Source: Sporomusaceae bacterium | GTDB taxonomy: Bacteria; Bacillota_C; Negativicutes; Sporomusales_B; UBA7701 | DNA length: 26,145 nucleotides | Assembly (NCBI GenBank): GCA_022839045.1 | Contig: JALHDI010000044.1 | Coordinates: forward strand, 1 to 26,145 | Direction: 5' to 3' | Part shown: positions 17,138 through 24,170 of the stretch, one piece after another | How positions within the stretch are numbered: position 1 is the stretch's first letter | How the letters are laid out: every line of letters begins with the position of its first letter | Program-made: the position numbers and the translations under genes | The notes under the pieces: model-generated | Told to the model about the DNA's origin: nothing | Databases searched by the model: none | What the model saw: only the letters and a program-made list of their open reading frames with translations

Positions 17138-17809
17138 TCATTCCGGCCTGCAGGCTGCCAGCAGGGGCAGTTGGCCTTCCATGGCGAGGAGGAGGCGGGT
17201 TTCGACCTCGCACCAGTTGATGAGCTTAAGCCATTCGCGGACGTATTCCTCGCGCTTGTACTGGTAGTCGAGGTAGTAGGCGTGCTCCCAGACGTCGGCG
17301 ACGAGGATGGGGATGACTCCCCATTGGGTGAGGTTCTGGTGCTTTTCGGCGGTGAGGATTTCCAAGCGGCACCAGGCGGGGTTCCAGGCGAGCACGCCCC
17401 AGCCGGACGCTTCGACTTTGACGGTGGCGGCGACGAACTGGCGGCAGAAGGGGCCGAGGCCGCCGAAGTATTTTTCGATTTCCCGGGCGGCGCAGGGGCC
17501 GGGCTCGCCGCCGCTGTCCGGTGGAGCCATGACCGTCCAGTAGATGCTGTGGAGGATGTGCCCCGAGCCGTTGAAGGCCAGTTCGTTTTCCCAGTACTTT
17601 ACGTAGGCGAAGTCCTGATTTTCCCGCGCTTCGACGAGCGCCAGCTCGGCCTTGTTGAGGCCGTCGACGTAGGCTTTGTGGTGGTGGTCGTGGTGGAAGC
17701 GGAGCGTGGCGGCGCCGATGACGGGTTCGAGGGCGTCGTAGGGGTAGGGCAAGGGGGGCAGGCGGTGTTGGCCGGCGGGGACGTAGCGCCTGAAGGCGTC
17801 GGTTTCCAA
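17138..17809 (-). CDS. Fe/Mn-family superoxide dismutase
   Basis: 223 residues from a TTG at 17809 that has GGGAGG ten bases upstream. The longer reading frame to 18097 crosses the neighbouring gene's terminator and encodes no conserved sequence. All four metal ligands are visible: H39 (FHHDHHHKAYV), H87 (NGSGHILHSIYW), D172 and H176 (DVWEHAYYLDYQ). The GSGHILHS motif resembles Mn-type and clostridial enzymes, but metal choice cannot be fixed from this. There is no signal peptide, so the enzyme is cytoplasmic. It converts superoxide to peroxide and oxygen, which is useful to an anaerobe meeting air. It stands alone, between two hairpins. A TTG start suggests modest translation. Confidence 0.92.
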   Translation of the reverse strand: METDAFRRYVPAGQHRLPPLPYPYDALEPVIGAATLRFHHDHHHKAYVDGLNKAELALVEARENQDFAYVKYWENELAFNGSGHILHSIYWTVMAPPDSGGEPGPCAAREIEKYFGGLGPFCRQFVAATVKVEASGWGVLAWNPAWCRLEILTAEKHQNLTQWGVIPILVADVWEHAYYLDYQYKREEYVREWLKLINWCEVETRLLLAMEGQLPLLAACRPE

Positions 17810-17910
17810 GGTGTTCAACCCTCCCGTATCGATGATGGTATTTATGTTATATGGTATTCGCCGGGTGGGGGGGTGTGACGGGGCGGGGGGGATTCGCCGG
17901 GCAGACGACA

Positions 17911-17939
17911 AGACCGGCCGGAAGTTCTCCGGCCGGTCT
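17911..17939 (-). terminator. Hairpin after the YheO/DauR-like regulator
   Basis: AGACCGGCCGGA (17911-17922) and its complement (17928-17939) form a 12-bp stem around AGTTC. It lies 34 bases past the regulator stop on the minus strand. The T-tract is poor (TGTCGTCTG). Confidence 0.6.
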
Positions 17940-17972
17940 CGGGTTTTGCCGCAGGCGCGGTTTTCGGGCGGG

Positions 17973-18617
17973 TTATTTGCCGTTCCTGAGGCTGCGGACT
18001 TCGTCAAGGTAGTTGTAGACGGAATAACGCGATACCCCAAGGGCGGCTGCGACCTGTTCGACCGCGCCCTTGACGAGGAAGGCGCCTTTTTCGTCAAGGT
18101 GGCTGACGATGTTCAGTTTTTCTTCTTTCGGCAGGTTGGCGACGGGAATCTGGTATTGGGCCAGGGTATCTTTGATAATGTTGTTTAGTGCTTCGAAGAC
18201 GTCGTTGGAGAAGTTTTCTTCCATGGGAACGCTGTTAACAGAGAGGTTGGCGTCGACGAAATGTTTTAAGGCCATCATGGGAGAGATGTCGAGGTTGATG
18301 CAAAGGCAGCCGACGATTTTCCCCGCGGCGTCGCGGATAAACAGGGTGGAGCAGCGGAGTGTCTTGCCGGTTTGCGTGTTCGTGGTGTAGTTCATGAAGT
18401 TTTCGCAGTCATCCCCGTGTTTGCGGAGCCTTGCCAGGACAAAGTCGGTGATGGGAGCGCCGATTCGGCGGTCGGTGACGTTGCCGGCGATGTGGACCAA
18501 CGACTGCTCGGGCCGGGCGAAGTCGTGCAGGACAAGCTCGCAGTGCGGGCTGACCGTGGCTTGTATGGCATCGATAAACGGTATGAATTTCCTGATTTCC
18601 TCATGAATCTCGCTCAC
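17973..18617 (-). CDS. YheO/DauR-like transcriptional regulator (PAS-like domain plus HTH)
   Basis: 214 residues. The N-terminal part (FIPFIDAIQATVSPHCELVLHDF through GCLCINLDIS, about residues 10-112) is the YheO-type PAS-like sensor domain, and the last 60 residues (KEEKLNIVSHLDEKGAFLVKGAVEQVAAALGVSRYSVYNYLDEVR) are the paired HTH_22 DNA-binding region. This is the layout of DauR, which controls D-arginine use in Pseudomonas. The GTG start has AGGAGG seven bases upstream. It is divergent from the ridA operon, with back-to-back sigma-A promoters and an AT-rich spacer between, so control of that operon is likely. The ligand is probably an amino acid or its product. Binding to the spacer is inferred, not seen. 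Confidence 0.88.
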   Translation of the reverse strand: MSEIHEEIRKFIPFIDAIQATVSPHCELVLHDFARPEQSLVHIAGNVTDRRIGAPITDFVLARLRKHGDDCENFMNYTTNTQTGKTLRCSTLFIRDAAGKIVGCLCINLDISPMMALKHFVDANLSVNSVPMEENFSNDVFEALNNIIKDTLAQYQIPVANLPKEEKLNIVSHLDEKGAFLVKGAVEQVAAALGVSRYSVYNYLDEVRSLRNGK

Positions 18618-18693
18618 GGCGATACCTCCTAGAATGACCAGTGTTCAGCAATATGCGCAAGGTTGATGGCGATTTGGCTGACTTATTAGTTAT

Positions 18694-18722
18694 ATTCTAT
18701 CGGAAAAGCCAGTATCTTACAA
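18694..18722 (-). promoter_or_regulatory. Sigma-A promoter of the YheO/DauR-like regulator
   Basis: On the minus strand, TTGTAA and TAGAAT are separated by 17 bases. The start would be near 18687, about 70 bases before the GTG. Confidence 0.65.
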
Positions 18723-18752
18723 TATGCTAATTTCAAAATAATTTTAAATTTG

Positions 18753-18768
18753 CTTAAAATTTTTTAAG
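18753..18768. promoter_or_regulatory. AT-rich inverted repeat, candidate operator
   Basis: CTTAAAA and TTTTAAG are separated by two bases, six bases upstream of the ridA -35 element and between the two divergent promoters. This is the natural place for the adjacent regulator to bind. The low complexity of the sequence keeps confidence low. Confidence 0.35.
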
Positions 18769-18774
18769 TAAATA

Positions 18775-18803
18775 TTGACAGAGAGTTGAAATCATTTTAC
18801 ACT
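18775..18803 (+). promoter_or_regulatory. Sigma-A promoter of the ridA operon
   Basis: Consensus TTGACA and TACACT are separated by 17 bases. The start would be near 18810, giving a leader of about 50 bases. Confidence 0.7.
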
Positions 18804-18861
18804 CAAGACAGGATTAACTGACGGGCCCTTGACCGGCTTGGCAGCTAAAAGGAGAGATGAT

Positions 18862-19242
18862 ATGCGGCAAATTGTACAGACGCCGGCCGCGCCTGCGGCA
18901 ATCGGGCCTTATTCACAGGCGATCCGGATCGGAAATCTGGTTTTCACGTCAGGGCAGATTCCCCTGGACCCGGTTTCCGGACAGCTGATCACGGGTACTA
19001 TCGAGGAACAGACCAGGCAGGTCCTGCAAAATGTGAAGGCCGTCCTGGAGGCAGCGGGCAGCGGCCTTCAGTCCGTGGTGAAGACGACGGTGTTTATCAA
19101 GAGTATGGATGATTTCGCCAGGGTCAACGCGGTGTATGCCGAGTTTTTCCCGGCTGATCCGCCGGCCAGGTCCTGCGTCGAAGTTGCAAGGCTGCCTAAG
19201 GATGTCGGTGTGGAAATCGAGGTGGTGGCTTTCGTCAACTGA
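18862..19242 (+). CDS. ridA: RidA family enamine/imine deaminase
   Basis: 126 residues from the ATG at 18862, which follows AAAGGAG; the longer frame from 18829 has no ribosome binding site. The key residues of active RidA are in place: Y17 (GPYSQA), R103 (ARSCVEV) and E120 (VEIEVVA). RidA hydrolyses reactive 2-aminoacrylate and related imines, made by PLP-dependent Ser/Cys lyases, to ketoacids and ammonia, protecting other PLP enzymes. It is first in an operon with an amino acid symporter, a D-cysteine desulfhydrase-like protein and a racemase, which fits clearing the enamine such a lyase would release. It acts in the cytoplasm as a trimer, by family. The 52-base gap to the next gene contains only that gene's leader. 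Confidence 0.95.
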   Translation: MRQIVQTPAAPAAIGPYSQAIRIGNLVFTSGQIPLDPVSGQLITGTIEEQTRQVLQNVKAVLEAAGSGLQSVVKTTVFIKSMDDFARVNAVYAEFFPADPPARSCVEVARLPKDVGVEIEVVAFVN

Positions 19243-19294
19243 GGATGGCTGGGTCGCACCGCTTTCGTCATATTTTTAATGAAGGAGGCACCTT

Positions 19295-20515
19295 ATGAAT
19301 CTGTCCAATAAGATTCTTATCGGTCTGGTACTGGGTGTGGTAGCCGGTCTGGTCGTAGGTCCCGAGGGGCTGGGCTTCGTGAAGAAGTGGATCGCCCCGT
19401 TCGGCACGTTGTTCATCAACATGATCAAGATGGTGATCGTTCCCCTGGTGCTCGCTTCCCTGATCGTCGGCGCGTCCAGTCTGGGCGATGTGCGCAAACT
19501 GGGCCGCATCGGCGGCAAAACGGTATCGTTCTATCTCCTTACGACGGCGGTGGCGGTTGTGATCGGGATCGTCATGTCGTTGGCCCTAAGCCCCGGCTCG
19601 GGTCTGCAGCTGCCGGCCAACGCGGTTTACAAGGGCAAGGCGGCTCCTCCGCTTATGGATGTGCTGGTCAACATGGTGCCGACCAACGTTTTTCAAGCCA
19701 TGCTGAACGCCGATATGCTCCAGATCATCGTTTTCGCGCTGTTTGTCGGCATCGGCATCACGTTGGTGGGACAGCGGGCGAAGCCGGTCGAATCCTTCTT
19801 TGACGGGCTGGCTGAGATAACTTATAAGATTGTTGGCGTAATCATGGCGTTTGCGCCGATCGGCGTTTTCGCGCTGATTCTGCCCGTGGTGGCGGCAAAC
19901 GGGCCTAAGGTCCTGATCCCTTTGGCCAAGGTAATCACGGCCGTCTATATCGGCTGCCTGCTTCATATGGGCATTACCTATTCGACTATCCTGAAGCTGG
20001 TGGCCAATTTTAGCCCCGTCCGCTTCTTCAAGGGCATCCTGCCCGCGCAGATGATAGCGTTTTCGACCTGCAGCAGCGCGGCGGCCCTGCCGGTGACGAT
20101 GAAGAATACCCAGGAGAATCTCGGGGTGTCGAAGGAAGTGTCCAGCTTCGTCCTGCCGCTCGGCGCGACGATCAATATGGACGGCACCGCGATTTATCAG
20201 GGCGTTTCCGCGTTGTTCGTGGCCCAGATCTACGGCATCGATCTGTCGCTCAGCCAGATGCTGGTTATCGTGCTCACGGGAACGCTCGCTTCCATCGGGG
20301 CGGCTGGCGTGCCCGGCGCGGGACTGATAATGCTCACCCTGACCCTGCAGTCGGTAGGTCTTCCCCTGGAGGGCATCGCGCTGATCGCCGGCATCGACCG
20401 TGTGCTGGATATGGCCCGCACTACGCTGAATGTTACCGGTGACGCCGTCGCGACCGTATTCGTTCAGAAGTCGGAAGACAAGACGGAGAAAGCGGGCGTG
20501 GGCGTTTCCGCCTAA
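19295..20515 (+). CDS. Dicarboxylate/amino acid:cation symporter (DAACS family, GltP-like)
   Basis: 406 residues with eight membrane helices and two re-entrant loops. The HP1 serine motif is STCSSAAALP (257-266), the Na+ motif is NMDGT (294-298) and helix 8 reads DMARTTLNVTGD (372-383). In GltPh-type transporters the helix 8 Arg (here R375) and the Asp residues hold the side-chain carboxylate and amino group of aspartate or glutamate. Their presence favours acidic amino acids over neutral ones or plain C4-dicarboxylates (DctA differs here). The ATG has GGAGG seven bases before it. Together with the racemase downstream, uptake of D- or L-aspartate/glutamate is the likely role. Stereochemical preference cannot be read. 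Confidence 0.92.
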   Translation: MNLSNKILIGLVLGVVAGLVVGPEGLGFVKKWIAPFGTLFINMIKMVIVPLVLASLIVGASSLGDVRKLGRIGGKTVSFYLLTTAVAVVIGIVMSLALSPGSGLQLPANAVYKGKAAPPLMDVLVNMVPTNVFQAMLNADMLQIIVFALFVGIGITLVGQRAKPVESFFDGLAEITYKIVGVIMAFAPIGVFALILPVVAANGPKVLIPLAKVITAVYIGCLLHMGITYSTILKLVANFSPVRFFKGILPAQMIAFSTCSSAAALPVTMKNTQENLGVSKEVSSFVLPLGATINMDGTAIYQGVSALFVAQIYGIDLSLSQMLVIVLTGTLASIGAAGVPGAGLIMLTLTLQSVGLPLEGIALIAGIDRVLDMARTTLNVTGDAVATVFVQKSEDKTEKAGVGVSA

Positions 20516-20564
20516 GGGAAAGGTGTTTCCGGTCACAGCATCTATATTTTGAAGGAGTGTCGTT

Positions 20565-21473
20565 ATGAATTTAGCACAGTTTCCCCGCAGACGCTATACC
20601 GAGGGACAAACCCCGCTGGAGACCCGCAAGCTGGAGTTCCTCGTGGCCGACGCCCTTGCCCAGGGGGCGGATACGCTGATTACTTGCGGCGCGGTGCAGT
20701 CGAATCATTGCCGCCTTACCCTGGCGGCGGCGGTGAAAGAGGGCCTCAAGTGCCAACTGGTGCTGGAAGAACGCGTTCCGGGCAGTTATAAGGCCGATGC
20801 CAGCGGCAACAATTTCCTTTTCAGCCTGCTGGGCGTCGAGGGGATCAAAGTCGTCCCCGGCGGGTCGGAGATGCTGAAGGAGATGCAGGCGGTCGCGGAT
20901 GGCCTGGCGGCTCAAGGACGGAAGCCTTATATCATTCCCGGCGGCGGTTCCAACGAGATCGGCGCGACCGGGTACGTCGCCTGCGCCGAGGAGATAATCG
21001 CCCAGTCGTTCGATAAAGGGCTGAACCTCGATTATGTCGTCACCACGAGCGGCAGCGCCGGCACCCACGCCGGCCTCGTGACCGGGTTTTACGGCAATAA
21101 CACCAACATCCCGGTGATCGGCATCAATATCAGCCGCAAAAAGAGCGTTCAGGAGGAGCTGGTTTACGGGCTGGTCGAGCGCACCGCCGCCAGGCTGGGC
21201 GTTAAGCAGGCGATCCCCCGCGAGGCGGTGGTCTGCTACGAAGAATACGTCGGCCCGGGCTACTCCCTGCCGACGCCGGAAATGGTCGAGGCGGTGAAAC
21301 TGATGGCCGCGACCGAGGGCATCCTGCTCGATCCGGTGTATACGGGCAAGGCCATGGCCGGTCTTATCGGGCTCGTTCGCCAAAATCACTTCAAAAAGGA
21401 TGATAACGTCCTGTTCGTGCATACGGGCGGCTCGCCCGCGCTGTACGCTTATCAGCATCGGCGGGAGGAATAG
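20565..21473 (+). CDS. D-cysteine desulfhydrase/ACC deaminase-like PLP protein lacking the catalytic lysine segment
   Basis: 302 residues; relatives are about 330. Known members read TPLE, then about 30 residues including IYIKRDD and GGNK (the PLP-binding Lys), then RKLEFLVADAL. Here TPLE (16-19) runs straight into TRKLEFLVADALAQGAD (20 onward). The missing block is in frame and includes the lysine. The rest is well conserved: QSNH (45-48), the phosphate-binding TTSGSAGTHAG (160-170), DPVYTGKAMAGL and the C-terminal HTGGSPALYAY. The ribosome binding site is good (GAAGGAG) and no stop interrupts the frame. It therefore looks like a recent in-frame deletion, or an assembly error. As written it should not form the internal aldimine, so lyase activity is doubtful. 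Its normal product is pyruvate, via 2-aminoacrylate. Confidence 0.85.
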   Translation: MNLAQFPRRRYTEGQTPLETRKLEFLVADALAQGADTLITCGAVQSNHCRLTLAAAVKEGLKCQLVLEERVPGSYKADASGNNFLFSLLGVEGIKVVPGGSEMLKEMQAVADGLAAQGRKPYIIPGGGSNEIGATGYVACAEEIIAQSFDKGLNLDYVVTTSGSAGTHAGLVTGFYGNNTNIPVIGINISRKKSVQEELVYGLVERTAARLGVKQAIPREAVVCYEEYVGPGYSLPTPEMVEAVKLMAATEGILLDPVYTGKAMAGLIGLVRQNHFKKDDNVLFVHTGGSPALYAYQHRREE

Positions 21474-21476
21474 CGC

Positions 21477-22172
21477 ATGAGAAAAACGGTCGGCATACTG
21501 GGCGGGATGGGGCCGCTGGCCACAATCGACCTGTTCGCCAAGATTGTGCAGTACACCCCGGCCGCCGTGGATCAGGACCATTTGCGGCTTATCATCGATA
21601 ACAACCCCCAGATACCGCCGCGGGTGGAGGCCATTCTCCACGGGGCGGAGAGTCCGCTGCCGAGCATGGCGGATTCCGCCCGTCTCCTGGAGCGGGCCGG
21701 GGCGGATTTTATCGTCATGCCGTGCAACACGGCTCATTATTGGATCGAGGAATTGCAGCAGGCGGTGAAGGTGCCGGTTATCGATATGATTGCCGCGGCG
21801 GCCGCCCATATCGCGCGGCGGCCGGGCGCGTCCGCCGGCCCGACGCTGCTGCTGGCCACGGCGGCGACTATCAGGACGGGCCTGTATCAGAGAGCGTTCG
21901 CCGCCTACAACCTGACGCTGGAGACGCCGAACGACGCCGAGCAGAAGATGCTGGACGCCGCGGTCAGGCAGGTGAAAGCCGGCGCGGTCGCGGACAACCC
22001 CTATCTCGGGGAGCTGAACGCGATGGTCGACCGCTTCGCCGCCGCCGGTGCGCAGGCGATGCTGGCCGGGTGCACCGAGGTGCCGCTGCTCTTTCCTTTC
22101 CTCGGCGGTCTGGAAAAATACGACGCCACCGCCATCCTGGCGCGGGTCGTCGTCGAGACCGCGCTTGCCTAG
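21477..22172 (+). CDS. Aspartate/glutamate racemase family protein
   Basis: 231 residues. The two catalytic cysteines of the PLP-independent racemases are present: C83 in MPCNTAHYW and C199 in LAGCTEVPLLF. The opening TVGILGGMGPLATIDLF is the usual signature of aspartate racemases. The enzyme interconverts D- and L-aspartate (or glutamate) in the cytoplasm by a two-base mechanism. The ATG is three bases after the previous stop, with GGAGGA overlapping that stop, so it is translationally coupled. It is the last gene of the ridA operon and is followed by a hairpin. With the GltP-like symporter it would let the cell use D-aspartate, or make it. The direction cannot be told. Confidence 0.9.
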   Translation: MRKTVGILGGMGPLATIDLFAKIVQYTPAAVDQDHLRLIIDNNPQIPPRVEAILHGAESPLPSMADSARLLERAGADFIVMPCNTAHYWIEELQQAVKVPVIDMIAAAAAHIARRPGASAGPTLLLATAATIRTGLYQRAFAAYNLTLETPNDAEQKMLDAAVRQVKAGAVADNPYLGELNAMVDRFAAAGAQAMLAGCTEVPLLFPFLGGLEKYDATAILARVVVETALA

Positions 22173-22188
22173 AGGTCCGCAATCGTGA

Positions 22189-22220
22189 CGCGACCGGCCG
22201 GAATTATCCGGCCGGTCGCG
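22189..22220. terminator. Hairpin between the racemase and the lyase genes
   Basis: CGCGACCGGCCGG (22189-22201) and its complement (22208-22220) form a 13-bp stem around AATTAT between two convergent genes. The T-tract is short (TTT after four bases), so termination may be partial. The stem core matches the hairpins at 17091 and 17911. Confidence 0.65.
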
Positions 22221-22236
22221 GCGTTTAATCAGACCA

Positions 22237-23685
22237 TTATAGGCTGTCGGCGAAGTCTTTCCTGAATTTGGCGGCGAGGTCGGCCTGCCACCCGGAGACG
22301 GGGGCGAGTTTGCCGAAGAAGAAGCGCAGGAGTTTGGGCTCTTCGGTGAAGGTGAGCCCGCCGACGAGGGCGCGGTTGTCATGCAGCCAGACGATGCGGT
22401 CGACGGCGTACATGACCTGGGAGAGGGTGAAGACCCGGCGCGGCATGGCGAGGCGGACGAGCTCGAGTTTGGCGAAGGTTTCGTTGCCCTGCTCGTCGCG
22501 GGTTTCGGACATCGTGCCGCGCTCCATGCCGCGGATGCCGCCGGCGATGTAGACGGCGGCCGCGAGGGCGGCGGCGGGGTACTGCTCCTGCGGGACGTGG
22601 GGGAGGAACCGGCGGGCGTCGATGTGGCAGCCGAGGCCGCCGGGAGGGGTGATGACGGGGACGCCGCGTTTGCCGAGTTCTTCGACCATGTAGGCGATGA
22701 ACTGCGGGCTCTGGCTGATCATGTCTTCGTCCATGGTTTCGTCGAGGCCGACGGCGATGGCTTCGATTTCGCGGACGGACATGCCGCCGTAGGTGAGGAA
22801 GCCTTCGTAGAGGGTGACGAGTTCGCGCATTTTGAGGTAGGCCGCTTCGCTGTTGGTGCAGATGACGCCGCCGCGGGCGCAGCCGAGCTTGCGGGCGGAG
22901 AAGTAGATGATGTCGACGAGGTCGGCGACGGCGCGGCTGATCTGGCGGATGGACATGTCCCGGCATTCTTGTTCGCGGGTTTTGATGAAGTGGAGGTTGT
23001 CGGCCAGCAGGCTGGCGTCGAAGACGATCATGATGCCGTATTGGTCGCAGACGCGGCGGATCTCGCGCAGGTTGGCGAGCGAATGGGGCTGGCCGCCGAT
23101 GAGGTTGGTGCCGGTTTCGATGCGGACGAAGGCGATCTTGTCGGCGCCGTGCTGTTCGACGAGGGCGGCGAGTTTGGCGCTATCCATGTTGCCTTTGAAG
23201 GGGTGGTCGCTGGTGACTTTGGTGCCTTCGTCGATGATGAGTTCTTCGACGGTGCCGCCGTTCAATACGACGTGGGCCTTGCTGGTGGTGAAGTGGTAGT
23301 TCATCGGGATGATGGTGCCGGGCCGGACGAACGCCTGGGAGATGATGTTTTCGCACGCTCGGCCCTGGTGGGCGGGGAGGACGTATTTCTTGCCGAAGAT
23401 GTCGTTGATGCGGGCTTCGAGCTTGGTGAAGGTGGCCGAGCCGGCGTAGCTGTCGTCGGCCTCCATCATCGCGGCGAGCTGCCGGTCGCTCATGGCGTTG
23501 ACGCCGCTGTCGGTGAGCATGTCGAGGAAGACGTCGTTGTTTTTGAGGAGGAAGGTGTTGTTGCCGGCTTCGGCGATGGCCGCCAGGCGGCGTTCGACCG
23601 GGACGAGGGAGAGTTTCTGGACGATGCGGACCTTGTGGAGCTCGAGGGGGATGGTTTGGCCCTGATAGAAGTTGACTACGGACAT
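22237..23685 (-). CDS. Tyrosine phenol-lyase/tryptophanase family beta-eliminating lyase, divergent
   Basis: 482 residues. The fold-type I PLP lysine is K266 (YFSARKLGCARGG). As I recall the two families, many residues are closer to tyrosine phenol-lyase than to tryptophanase: NNTFLL, DSGVNAMSD, Y80 (TPL Y71), F132/T133 (TPL F123/T124), and MERG with R389 at the place of TPL R381, which recognises the phenol. R411 matches the substrate-carboxylate Arg. The Arg shared by TPL (R217) and tryptophanase (R226) after the PLP-binding Asp is Leu here (FDASLL), and the loop after K266 is shorter, so substrate or reaction may differ. TPL reversibly splits tyrosine into phenol, pyruvate and ammonia. It is a single-gene unit behind a tyrosine T-box leader, with AAAGGAG as ribosome binding site. 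Confidence 0.82.
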   Translation of the reverse strand: MSVVNFYQGQTIPLELHKVRIVQKLSLVPVERRLAAIAEAGNNTFLLKNNDVFLDMLTDSGVNAMSDRQLAAMMEADDSYAGSATFTKLEARINDIFGKKYVLPAHQGRACENIISQAFVRPGTIIPMNYHFTTSKAHVVLNGGTVEELIIDEGTKVTSDHPFKGNMDSAKLAALVEQHGADKIAFVRIETGTNLIGGQPHSLANLREIRRVCDQYGIMIVFDASLLADNLHFIKTREQECRDMSIRQISRAVADLVDIIYFSARKLGCARGGVICTNSEAAYLKMRELVTLYEGFLTYGGMSVREIEAIAVGLDETMDEDMISQSPQFIAYMVEELGKRGVPVITPPGGLGCHIDARRFLPHVPQEQYPAAALAAAVYIAGGIRGMERGTMSETRDEQGNETFAKLELVRLAMPRRVFTLSQVMYAVDRIVWLHDNRALVGGLTFTEEPKLLRFFFGKLAPVSGWQADLAAKFRKDFADSL

Positions 23686-23717
23686 ACGGTTACCACTCCT
23701 TTTGATTTTTAGAAAAT

Positions 23718-23754
23718 AAAAAATCCCGTCGCTGTATTTCTACAGGGACGGGAT
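23718..23754 (-). terminator. T-box regulated terminator
   Basis: On the minus strand ATCCCGTC (23754-23747) pairs with GACGGGAT (23730-23723). An inner CTGT/ACAG helix and a T-run follow. It lies just downstream of the conserved T-box sequence and just before the lyase ribosome binding site, as required for transcriptional attenuation. Confidence 0.88.
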
Positions 23755-23993
23755 GTGAAGCCGTGGTACCACCCTGCTTGCTTGGGGGCAAGCCGCTCGT
23801 TTCGGGTGCGGGAACACGGGTTCCGATACCCTAGCCTGTTAACGGCGGCGGCCGGCGCGGTCTACTCGTGGTTCAACCTGCTGCTCACGGGTGTATTTCA
23901 GTCAGTCTGCCTACCGGTTCGCACCAGCCACCGGCTCTCTGCAAGGCCCGAAAAACTTACTTCTCCCGCTCATGGCATTTTTTGTATGTATTT
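23718..23993 (-). ncRNA. T-box riboswitch leader, tyrosine specifier (UAC)
   Basis: On the minus strand the conserved T-box AGCAGGGTGGTACCACGG lies at 23778-23761, directly before the terminator. Upstream is a stem I with AGTA on the 5' side (near 23957) and GAA on the 3' side, the S-turn partners that frame the specifier loop. The distal AGAGAG...GGTGCGAACC elements also lie in between. The loop reads TGAAA-TAC-ACCC, so the specifier is UAC (23895-23893), Tyr. The variable base of the TGGN bulge is T, pairing with discriminator A as in bacterial tRNA-Tyr; tRNA-Trp usually has G. Uncharged tRNA-Tyr should stabilise the antiterminator and switch on the lyase gene. A one-base shift (AUA) is the main alternative reading. 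Confidence 0.85.
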
Positions 23994-23999
23994 ATGGCA

Positions 24000-24029
24000 A
24001 TTATATAGCAGGGGAGGCGCGGGTGTCAA
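24000..24029 (-). promoter_or_regulatory. Consensus sigma-A promoter of the T-box leader
   Basis: On the minus strand, perfect TTGACA (24029-24024) and perfect TATAAT (24005-24000) are separated by 18 bases. The start is near 23993, placing the whole T-box in the transcript. The remaining gap up to the ParB-like gene (24030-24170) shows no clear promoter for that gene. Confidence 0.85.
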
Positions 24030-24170
24030 TCCCCTTGGAAACATTTGCGGGGCCGGCGGGCGTAAAAAGGTTTTCAGCCGGCGGCGGCAATCGCCCGCGA
24101 AGCGGCAGGAATAAGCCGGGGGCCGTCGAAATGAGTGGCGATACGGGACATGCGGGAGAGGATAATAGCA

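Noticed and set aside
17810..18097. N-terminal extension of the superoxide dismutase frame
   Set aside because: It runs through the hairpin after the regulator gene and into the regulator's 3' end. The residues are not SOD-like, and the TTG at 17809 has the ribosome binding site.
22237..23685. Calling the lyase a plain tryptophanase
   Set aside because: It keeps the TPL-type MERG Arg and DSGxNAMSD pattern, and its leader has a UAC rather than a UGG specifier. The family is certain, but the tryptophanase activity is not supported.
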